Shown here: piece after piece, positions 56,015 to 64,000 of the stretch
How positions within the stretch are numbered: position 1 is the stretch's first letter
How the letters are laid out: the number at the start of each line of letters is the position of its first letter
Position numbers and translations under genes: made by a program
Notes under the pieces: generated by a model
The model's database searches: none
What the model saw: the letters and a program-made list of their open reading frames with translations, nothing else
What the model was told of the DNA's origin: nothing
Origin: Prostheceraeus crozeri
Lineage: Eukaryota; Platyhelminthes; Polycladida; Euryleptidae
Direction of reading: 5' to 3'
Length of the DNA: 64,000 bases
Assembly: GCA_907163375.1 (NCBI GenBank)
Contig: CAJQUW010003163.1
Coordinates: forward strand, 62,001-126,000

Positions 56015-56086
56015 GTGGCTGGTAGGATTCGAGCCTACGAGCAAGATTGACTAGACCTGTGCTCTACCAACTGAGCTACGAGCCAC
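56015..56086 (-). tRNA. tRNA-like sequence, anticodon AGT (Thr), probably a pseudogene
   Basis: The minus strand reads gtggctcgtagctcagttgg, D stem GCTC/GAGC, anticodon loop CTAGTCA (anticodon AGT by position), and T arm GTAGG, loop ctcgaat, CCTAC. The 3' end pairs with the acceptor except at the innermost pair. Problems: one base too many between acceptor and D stem, a C at position 37, and a weak first anticodon-stem pair. A- and B-box sequences look intact. It may be a decayed tRNA-Thr or the head of a SINE. Confidence 0.55.
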
Positions 56087-56875
56087 TTATGCGACTGTGT
56101 CAATTGGCAGGATCAAACCCTTACCACCATATGAAATGCATAGAATATCAATATGCAGAAAGGCAACAAATTGCATGCAAGCTTACAGGAAATACAATAT
56201 GTACAAACTTTCAATGCATGGCATTGACAAACACAAAATATAATAGCTAATGACCACAAAATACTCTGTGAATTGAGTGGAATTTTGATAAAAAATCAGA
56301 ACTTCATGCTCATATGCTTTTCCTGCTTTCAATGATACGGCTTGTGAATGCTGGGATAAGACCATAGCCTTCAGCCAGCTTTGTGTTGTTACTGATGCTG
56401 CAAGACTATGATCTATGATACATGATTTTGTTTTGCTGTTTTTTCTTGTTTATTATTTAATTCTGTGTATCTCTCGTGTTCACTTTCTGGTTTTCTCTTC
56501 ACGATTTTCAATATTGAGGTTTATGATTTCAAATAAACGCATTATTATCTCCTAAATTCAATTCAAAATATTAATTTTTAATTCAGAGTAGGAAAAATTT
56601 GATATTCCTCCAACCTGGTAGCTTGCCCAATTTGCTGATAAAGATATTGAAAACGTCATGACAACAGATGCTGTTGTTGCAGATGAACAAACAGACTGTC
56701 CTGTTCGGAAAATGATATTCACAGAATTTCTTTTGGGTACAAGATGGTTTCAGGAAGTTTTTCCTTCTTAAGATCTGTGTAGCAACATTTACCTAGATCG
56801 GTGTCTGATCGGGCAGCTCAAAAGTTCCAAAGCCTCCATGTCTCTTTCAAGTTGAATCCCAAACATTTCCTTTTA

Positions 56876-57068
56876 TTTATCAAATCTCAGCAGATGCAAC
56901 CACCACGAGACATGTTTCGGCCTGTTGGGCCGTTGGAGCTAGAAGACGTGTAAGCATGCCCTCTAACCACTAGGCCACCGGACCATCTGTTAAGAGTGTG
57001 AATTAACCAGGAAGCCACTGCTTTAACGCAGGCACGTGGAGGGGGAATGCATTCTGCAATCACTTAAT
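56876..57068 (-). mobile_element. Hammerhead-SINE copy 2, ribozyme core deleted
   Basis: On the minus strand it matches 30653-30880 from tgattaagtgatt to gagatttgataaat. A-box region tggcctagtgg is present. A deletion joins agctccaac directly to ggcccaacaggccgaaac, removing the B-box and CUGAUGA while leaving stem II, GAAAC and the cleavage-site strand. This copy should neither self-cleave nor bind TFIIIC well. Confidence 0.8.
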
Positions 57069-57326
57069 CACCATTGTTGCAAATGGGGTTTTATTTCAAT
57101 CATCCAACACTGAATCGATTTGTTGAATCATCTTTAAGGGATGATATCTTTCATATGAAAATCAATACCCACAGCATCATGTGGCATCACTCACGAGAAA
57201 GCAATGCAACTTTCATATCTATGAATAATCAGCAAATTTGAATAAAAAAATTGAATGAGAAGTGATTACAGTTGGGCATATAGCTCAAATTCGTTGTGCG
57301 ATTTATTCACTGAATTATGTTACAAC

Positions 57327-57935
57327 CACAGAATTAAATATTTTGTTTATCTGCTTCGGTTTGCTAGAAGTGTGATTAATACGAAATTGCCGGCACATCG
57401 AGGAACCTATTAAGTGGGCAAAAAGGAATTCCTAATACCTTACAGAGATAGGAAAAAAGTCGTGCGTTGCTTGCGGATTAATGTGATTTCCAGCAAAGTG
57501 CTTCGATTGCCAAAATTCCTTCAGATTCGAAGAATTCAGATCATTGCCCACAAGTTTTCTCCATAATGTTGGCCTTTCCGATCATTATTAAAGAAAGTAG
57601 CAGGCGTACGAAAATTAGTTCACCTGATGATTTCACATCCTCTCATCGGTATTTCTCACTGCATAGTGCATACAATCGAATGTTAACCAAGACAGCGTTG
57701 TGTGTTTTGGTGTGTGCGAAGTGATATCACAGCACGCACGCATCTCTCACTGGCTCTGGTGTCCTCTGTTGACATTATTGTTTGTCATTTCCAATAGCAA
57801 GCGATACACGAATTATCCATTCGAGATCAAAGAGCAAGTTGTCTAATTCTGTGATGTGTCATTTCGAAATTAAGGTTAGATACAATCCTTCCATTCTAGG
57901 AAACCGAAGCGCGCGCAGATGAATCTAATTCTGTG
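57327..57935. mobile_element. CACAGAATTA-family MITE, 609 bp, perfect target duplication
   Basis: Inverted ends cacagaattaaatattttgt and, from the right, cacagaattagattcatctg are flanked by a perfect 8-bp repeat gttacaac (57319-57326 and 57936-57943). Inverted relative to 51292-51897. Confidence 0.9.
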
Positions 57936-57943
57936 GTTACAAC

Positions 57944-59429
57944 TATAACTAGAGAGTAAAACAGCCTACCAAACGATGTGTAAAATGTCTGCATCACTTG
58001 CATCCCTTATAAGATTGTCCGCGATGAAGAGTTGAATGGTCGAAGATGAGCAGATTGAATGGTGTCTAATGGTCAAATGTAAGAGCGATGACATGTTTCT
58101 GAATGAAAATGTTCGGAGTTGAGCTTGGCGGAGATGTGGAGACTTTGGAAGAAATAAAACAGGAAAATGTGATTTTTTGGCGTTCTATTACAAAGCGTGA
58201 TTGCTGAAGGTTGATCCAGTTATCACCCAGTTGATGTTGTATGATCATCTGCAGCAGAAAGACTTCGCCATGATGATTATCACTTGAAGAGAAGAATTGG
58301 AAGTAGACTACCTTTTCCATTCAATCGTTGATCTTTTCATCTATTTTTTTTGGATTTCGAGCTCTTCTGCTTTGTATGAGCATTTCACTATCATTCTCAA
58401 AGGCAATCATTGCAATGTTGATTTTGTTAATAAAGAAGTCTATTGGCTTCAAAATGAGACATTATTTGCTAATTTCTGCTGTACTATTTGAAAGTTTTTT
58501 GAAAATTTAGTCCCATTTTTTATGCCGCACCGTGTAATTAGCGTTGATCTGACGAGATAAAATGACTCGCTAGAGATTGAAGCAATCAGCAAATATGGAT
58601 GCAATCAGATAGTTTTGGATACCATCTACACTTGTCGGAATACGTTGTTGAAATGAAGAGGAAATAAGAGCAGTCTAACTCAATTCAAAATGTTCTGCTA
58701 AAATTCTATAAAATAATTTGCTCGACATTCAGAATTAAGCAATTTACAAATAAGCGATGCATTCTGATGAACACTTTTATTGATAAATGCAGTTACGGAT
58801 ATTTTTGCACTCATCAATCATCAAAATGATTAAAAACGGAACATTAACAACTGAATTAATAAACACTTTAGATTTTCATGATCTCAGCTTTGCATGTGCA
58901 CGAAATTCTCTTACTTTCTGCTGTGATGTAAAAGTCGCAAATCTCCTCTCTCATTTCAAACGCTTTCGAGTGGACGTTTCATTTGACTATCAAAATTAGC
59001 AAATAGCACAGCAATTCCCTTTTGATATGTGAATCCTTTTGAGCTTGCTGACATCCCAGTTGGGTGTTGCCGTTTCGAATTCTTATAGGCGAATATCTTA
59101 TTTGATACCTAGACTTTGATTTCAATAAAATGAGTTTAAGAAAACCGACTCGACAGAGAAGGAAAAAAATCTGTCAATTTGATCACAGCCGCTTCATTGC
59201 TATTGTTTTCATTTATTTGACAACAAGTAATCAGCATTTGTTGAAGTATAAAATACAATCCAGGACAATGGATAATCTATTGGGAAAATTTTTCATTTGA
59301 TCAGCAAATTATCTCACTATTCAATATTTTTGCGAGCATTTTCATTATTTGGAATTGTGCTTTTCAAGGAATTATTCTGTAAGTTATTCATCTCATTTCG
59401 GTACCTTCAGAAAAACTCGAAGAAAGTAA
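57944..59429. other. No recognisable feature
   Basis: Several open frames under 90 codons, none with splice or family support. Confidence 0.4.
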
Positions 59430-59865
59430 ACAGTATTCACTAGGTGACCTGCCACGCTCAATTACGCGTAATTACACATTACCCTAAACATCCGTGGCTA
59501 TGCGGGACATTACTGCAACATATATCGACAGTTCTGTTATAAAGGCTTTGCGTCCGTCTCATGCGTCTGCATGTATCAGAGGCTAAACAATGTGATAGAA
59601 CCTCAATTTCATGCTCAGGGAAGACAGAACATACTTAGCGGCTCACCTGTGGTTCAAGCGACAGCGCAGACAACCGTAGACGACATGCAAACTATAAACG
59701 CTCGTCCGCGCGTAATCATAAACATTCCCCATGTTTTGACAGTATCAGATCAAGTGATTTCTGACTCTTAGTGCAGCGCGTATGTACGCGGGTAGAAGAA
59801 TAGAATGTCCTTAAGCACGGATGTTTGGGGTGCTCCGTCATTAGGCTTTGCAATGTCAACTAGTG
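59430..59865. mobile_element. CACTAGGTG-family MITE, uninterrupted copy
   Basis: The left cactaggtgacctgccacgc and right gtcaactagtg are imperfect inverted ends, with a second inverted pair inside (ctaaacatccgtgg and acggatgtttgggg). It matches both flanks of the hAT-like insertion at 32071-33140, giving the pre-insertion form. Confidence 0.75.
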
Positions 59866-61087
59866 TTACAGTAACTTGTTTTGAAGATTTTAATGTAGAG
59901 AGGCCCATCTGATGAGCTTTGCTAATCATCTGCTTGATATGATTCGTTGCTAACAGGTGAATTTCGAGATAGGGGCATGTAGGCCCTACTTGTAGTAATC
60001 GCGAAGCTTGTCTGCATACATGAAACTTGAAAGTAAGCCTAATGATGTAAACTTAATAAATTCTTCTTCAGCTTAGTCACAGATGATCAGCCTTCTCAAA
60101 GCAAGATATTTTTTCCTAGAAAATGTTACTCTTTCAGATCTGTGCAAGAAATAGTTTCAAATTCATTACCTTAGCTAAAGATCAATAATTTCTAAACACA
60201 TCTCAGTGCAATTTATTTACGAATTTTAGAACATTCATGTTGCATGCTGTATGTTGCAGTTCTTCTGTCACTGTGGATAGGATTTCCGGTCGCATCTAAC
60301 CGAAAAGAACCCAAAATTTTGCTCAAATTAGCAAAACTAAGCAAGAGTGAATTGCGTTATTTCCATCATGTAACACCTCGTTCGATGGTCAAGTTTTGCA
60401 TGTAATCTACATGTACATGTAAGACTGTTTTATTTACCTTTCCTTGACATATTCCCACACACTTTAGGTTAAGGAAAGTAGTTCTAGCGATCTTTGATGA
60501 GTGGTTCAGAGATTCATTACATCATCTTTCACATCAGAAGCCACTCTCATGGGCTCTCTTCGATTGCAAGCGATGATGCAATGAATTTCTATGCAATTCA
60601 TCATAGATGGCTGGAGTCGCTTTCCCAGAACATCAGCTCCCTACATCTGCACTTAGTATCTTGGCATACACACCAATAACATCATAGGTACATGCTGCAT
60701 ACATACGTGTGTAACATACATACACAGAAATGACTGTTGATGCTCTTTAGTTCGTTCATCGATGGCTCTGCTAGTCTCACCGATACAGGGTCATCTACAA
60801 TTATTTTTCATTTTTTTGTGGGAGTGAAAAGATATCTCCTCTATGCAAACTGCCGGGAGGAAAAATTTATTTTTCAGTCCAACGGGATCACAAAGTTATC
60901 TTTGCCTCCCACAATTAACTTTTCTTGTGTAAGATCCAGTGTAAAAAAATCATAGAAGTCTGTCAACAAGCTATGATTAGCCAAGACTACCAAGATATCG
61001 ATATAGTCCCTGGATTACCTTATTCATAGATTTCGCGATACAACCATCAATTTCATAATGAACAATAGACATCTAAAAGTCACAAAA
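59866..61087. other. No recognisable feature
   Basis: No exon or repeat could be supported. The frame at 60737-60955 is unlike any family I know. Confidence 0.4.
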
Positions 61088-61231
61088 TGAAAAGCTACAT
61101 TCTTTCGAGAGGAAATAAACGTTTCCTCCCTTAGCTATCTGTCCCTCCATCCCTGCGCTCGGACTGTACAACATAGCTGCGGAGGGAAAAGTTGATATTT
61201 CCTCTCTCAAGAAAATAGCTATTCTTCATTC
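61088..61231. repeat. Small foldback MITE
   Basis: Arms of about 45 bp: tgaaaagctacattctttcg, gaggaaataaacgtttcctc against, inverted, tgaagaatagctattttctt, gaggaaatatcaacttttcc. Middle about 50 bp. Confidence 0.7.
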
Positions 61232-61270
61232 TAACCCGATGAAGATGAAATTGCTATGGATTTCTCTATC

Positions 61271-61316
61271 ATTCAGCGGGCAATAAGGCAGTAGTTGGCA
61301 TTATTGCCCGCTGAAT
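61271..61316. repeat. Perfect 16-bp hairpin, AGCGGGCAATAA type
   Basis: attcagcgggcaataa at 61271-61286 is exactly complementary to ttattgcccgctgaat at 61301-61316, loop 14 bases. A third piece cattattgcccgc follows at 61349. It resembles a very short MITE. Confidence 0.8.
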
Positions 61317-61603
61317 TTCCATTGAAATTACATTGGAAAAAAAACTGCATTATTGCCCGCACGTAAATTTTATGCCAATTATACATAGAAATGATGCAAA
61401 TATCACTATTTTGGGAAGATTCATGCATACACATTAGCAGTAATATCTAGGTCACGGTGTCCCCGAACAAGGTTGAACCCTCAAAAAATTGTACACAACT
61501 TTTGTCAATGGTTTTAGGGACAGTTTTGCATCCTGTTTAAAGTTATGTAATTTTTAAAATATTCTATTGAGGGCTTTTCGAGAAAAATCGATTTTTCGAA
61601 ATT

Positions 61604-62090
61604 CAACTTCCATATATGGAAGGTAGAGGTGAAATAAACGCTAATTTACACATCTGTCATTGTATAAATCAAATTCCATCTTTTCTAAGGTTATTGGAAC
61701 CATTTTATATAAATGTTGCAAAAAAGTAGGCTATCACTGAGGTTTCTAGTTTGAAATTCAAATTCAACTTCCATATATGGAAAATAAATATGAAATAAAC
61801 ATTTTTTCGTGTACCTGACATTGTATCAGCATATTTTTATACTTTTTAAGTTGAATGAAATCGGTTGTTCTTAACCATATATGCAAGAAAAATAAAATCA
61901 ATCACAGAGGCATGAAATTTGAAACTTATATCCAACTTCCATATACGGAAAGTACAATTATCAATTGATTATCAGCTGTCATTCAGTCAGCATCACATCA
62001 TTATTAGTTGTTGTCAAATGTCCTTTCTCAAATCTTCAGCGTGGTTAATGAATAGTATGAGTAAAAGATTTTCTCAAACAAATTGTGTTC
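61604..62090 (+). repeat. Degenerate tandem repeat, period about 161-168 bp, 3 copies
   Basis: The block caacttccatatatggaa starts at 61604, 61765 and 61933, followed each time by an AT-rich stretch with gaaataaac and a 'ctgtcatt' or 'ctgacatt' box. Copies are strongly diverged. Confidence 0.7.
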
Positions 62091-62124
62091 GATTCAGCAT
62101 TTTCTTTCAACGGCATCTCGTCTG

Positions 62125-62232
62125 TATCCTGTTAACACTCTTTCAATATCTATGGAATTTTTGAATCCTCGTTCTCTATATCCTGTTAACACTCTTTCAA
62201 TATCTATGGAATTTTTGAATACTCGTTCTCTT
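62125..62232. repeat. 54-bp tandem duplication
   Basis: Two copies, starting at 62125 and 62179, of tatcctgttaacactctttc and following sequence, differing by one or two bases. The period is a multiple of three, so an 18-residue repeat appears in one minus-strand frame, but there is no sign that it is coding. Confidence 0.85.
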
Positions 62233-62258
62233 TTGTGACGTATGTATGATTTGAAAAT

Positions 62259-62502
62259 ATGACCATTGTATGTGCGTCTCATTTTGCTCGAGACGTTGTA
62301 TGTATTTTGTGCTTCAAAAAGTCATCGACTGTTAGGAAACTTACGGAGGAACACCATCAAGCTATTCAGGAGCATTTCATAGATGGACTTGAATTTTATT
62401 CCGATCATCGTTTACCTCGAGTTATTTGTGGTACATGTTTGTTGACGCTTAACGAATACAAAAGAGGAATTTTTGTAATTCAACGTAGCAAAGTGCGTCA
62501 AG
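62259..62502 (+). CDS. Gene C exon 1: zinc-ribbon protein
   Basis: The start at 62259 opens a frame with VVCILCFKKSSTVRKLTEEH, then FYSDHRLPRVICGTCLLTLN and EYKRGIF. It has two CxxC pairs (CILC and CGTC) about 48 residues apart, matching a repetitive animal family of the form CxxC-KK..VRxLT..CxxCxxxLxEYxxGxF, often found in cnidarians and crustaceans. The likely role is metal-dependent nucleic-acid or protein binding. The donor CAAG/GTAACA leaves phase 1. The three exons give 426 nt, 141 residues, closed in phase. Confidence 0.65.
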
Positions 62503-62748
62503 GTAACAAAATTAAAAAAAACAAAACAAGCTAATGACTAGTTAATTTTCAATAGGTACAAAATATGATTTAAAAGAAAATTTTTATATCCTAAAAAGTC
62601 AAAAAAATTTAAAAAATGCTTACTAGAAGGACAAACAACGCTTCTCCTCTCCTCATGTGTAATGAATTGGCGAGTAAGTCGTTCTGTTCAAAATTATGTT
62701 TATCACTTATATATTGAAAAGATCCTATTTAACAGTCTGCCCATTCAG

Positions 62749-62830
62749 ATGATAAGAGGACAAGTCTGTTTCCAATCAAAATACCAGATCTAGCTAACAC
62801 AGCGGGATTACGCTATCTAAAATCTACCAG
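62749..62830 (+). CDS. Gene C exon 2
   Basis: Acceptor ctgcccattcag and donor ACCAG/GTGTGT, entered in phase 1 and left in phase 2. It encodes DKRTSLFPIKIPDLANTAGL then RYLKSTR. In the duplicate at 63467-63548 the acceptor AG is changed to AA, so only this copy can be spliced at this point. Confidence 0.65.
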
Positions 62831-63105
62831 GTGTGTAAGAGAATTAATGTTAGTTCCTTAAGCTAAAACGTGAAATAAAATTCTACAAAATATGCATACA
62901 AATTATTTGACTATTTTTAATGAGGTCATCAACAGGAACTTGGTCAGGACGATCGCGTTTTCGACCGCTTCATACTGGTCTCTCATACCCGACCTAGCGC
63001 GGTCCTGTACATTTAGGATGCACAGCCTCAAAAGTTATATTTATAATAGGGAAAGATTAGCATCTATCAAAAAAAATAGTCACTATTGATTGAAATGTAC
63101 CTCAG

Positions 63106-63205
63106 GCACTTGAAGAAGGACAGAGTCCAGCCAGTAGAGGTCAAGAGGCGGGGACATAGTCCACCTTCAACTCAAGGGACGTGCTGCAAAAACAATTCAA
63201 CGTAG
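63106..63205 (+). CDS. Gene C exon 3, stop created at the duplication junction
   Basis: Acceptor gaaatgtacctcag, entered in phase 2. It encodes HLKKDRVQPVEVKRRGHSPP, then STQGTCCKNNST and TAG at 63203. In related families a further CxCxxC block usually follows PPST, and here TCC is the last trace of it. The TAG lies in sequence copied from exon 1 (caacgtagcaaag), so the tandem duplication has probably truncated the protein. Confidence 0.55.
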
Positions 63206-63466
63206 CAAAGTGCGTCAAGGTAACAAAATTAAAAAAACAAAACAAGCTAATGACTAGTTAATTTTCAATAGGTACAAAATATGATTTAAAAGAAAATTTT
63301 TATATCCTAAAATGTCAAAAAAAAATTTAAAAAATGCTTACTAGAAGGACAAACAACGCTTTTCCTCTCCTCATGTGTAATGAATTGGCGAGTAAGTCGT
63401 TCTGTTCAAAATTATGTTTATCACTTATATATTGAAAAGATCCTATTTAACAGTCTGCCCATTCAA

Positions 63467-63548
63467 ATGATAAGAGGACAAGTCTGTTTCCAATCAAAAT
63501 ACCAGATCTAGCTAACACAGCGGGATTACGCTATCTAAAATCTACCAG
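63467..63548 (+). pseudogene. Duplicate of gene C exon 2 with a lost acceptor
   Basis: 82 nt matching 62749-62830, with the acceptor dinucleotide AG replaced by AA. The following exon-3 duplicate near 63823 has an extra A (ttgaaagaaggac) that shifts the frame. The second unit therefore looks non-coding. Confidence 0.75.
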
Positions 63549-64000
63549 GTGTGTAAGAGAATTAATGTTAGTTCCTTAAGCTAAAACGTGAAATGAAATT
63601 CTACAAAATATGCATACAAATTATTTGACTATTTTTAATGAGGTCATCAACAGGAACTTGGTCAGGACGATCGCGTTTCGACCGCTTCATCCTGGACGCT
63701 CAAACCCGACCAAGCGCGGTCCTGTACATTTAGGATGCACAGCCTCAAAAGTTATATTTATAATAGGGAAAGATTAGCATCTATCAAAAAAAATAGTCAC
63801 TATTGATTGAAATGTACCTCAGGCACTTGAAAGAAGGACAGAGTCCAGCCAGTAGAGGTCAAGAGGCGGGGACATAGTCCACCTTCAACTCAAGACGTGC
63901 TGCAAAAACAATTCAACGTAGCAAAGTGCGTCAAGGTAACAAAATTAAAAAAAACAAAACAAGCTAATGACTAGTTAATTTTCAATAGGTACAAAATATG

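Larger units (their letters stand above)
62481..64000 (+). repeat. 717-bp tandem segmental duplication, running off the window
   Basis: The block caacgtagcaaagtgcgtca starts at 62481, 63198 and 63914, periods 717 and 716 bp. Copies 1 and 2 are nearly identical apart from small indels and scattered substitutions. Each unit contains the end of exon 1 with its donor, exon 2 and exon 3. Copy 3 is cut by the window end, so the total number is unknown. Confidence 0.95.

Noticed and set aside
62950-62990. GAAAC...GUC on the minus strand near the gene C duplication (also 63665-63700).
   Set aside because: Stem III could form, but the core reads GUAUGA or GGAUGA rather than CUGANGA and stem II does not pair.

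Overview
The window looks like AT-rich nuclear DNA of an invertebrate animal. Genes are split into small exons with GT-AG introns. The intervening DNA is packed with animal-type transposons: piggyBac, Tc1, mariner, hAT-like MITEs, LINEs, Penelope-like elements (PLEs) and tRNA-derived SINEs. I cannot name the species. An arthropod is possible, because a CYICG zinc-ribbon fragment and a TRPA-type channel are both present, but the phylum is not proved.

Host genes, all on the + strand. (A) A TRPA-family cation channel has exons at 6977-7183 (tentative), 12928-13742 (linker and S1 to S4), 17504-17671 (S4-S5 and S5), 19082-19187 (pore, MMTGELD) and 21513-21681 (S6). Its ankyrin repeats and last exon were not found. 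(B) An unrecognised gene of 340 codons has five exons (30425-30506, 31644-31858, 43686-43821, 45901-46055, 50008-50442). Their phases close exactly into one reading frame, and a poly(A) signal lies at 50965. It may be a separate gene or the cytoplasmic tail of A. (C) A three-exon zinc-ribbon gene lies at 62259-63205. Its last two exons are in a 717-bp tandem duplication that runs off the window end.

Layout. 1-6976: a LINE piece, then a three-level nest (piggyBac in a hAT-like element in a MITE), then a SINE. 7-30 kb: channel exons separated by LINE, Tc1, mariner, PLE and three MITEs with perfect 8-bp target duplications. 30-31 kb: gene B exon 1, then a tRNA-like SINE carrying a complete hammerhead ribozyme core. 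32-43.4 kb: intron 2 of gene B, holding a hAT-like element inside a MITE, a piggyBac fragment and a foldback element whose right arm has grown into about 92 copies of a 76-bp repeat. 43-50 kb: a 79-bp array of the same design, a foldback with two inverted hammerhead motifs, head-to-head PLE ends and a 750-bp palindrome related to the 76-bp satellite. 50-64 kb: more MITEs, a truncated Tc1 copy, a tRNA-like sequence, a SINE copy that has lost the ribozyme core, and the duplicated zinc-ribbon gene.

The two strongest signals are the satellite born from a transposon terminus (single-copy elements with the same end lie at 21116 and 49144, with a 10-monomer higher-order pattern in the array) and the hammerhead ribozymes in two unrelated settings. 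Coordinates, splice sites, inverted repeats and target duplications were read by eye. No homology search or folding program was run.
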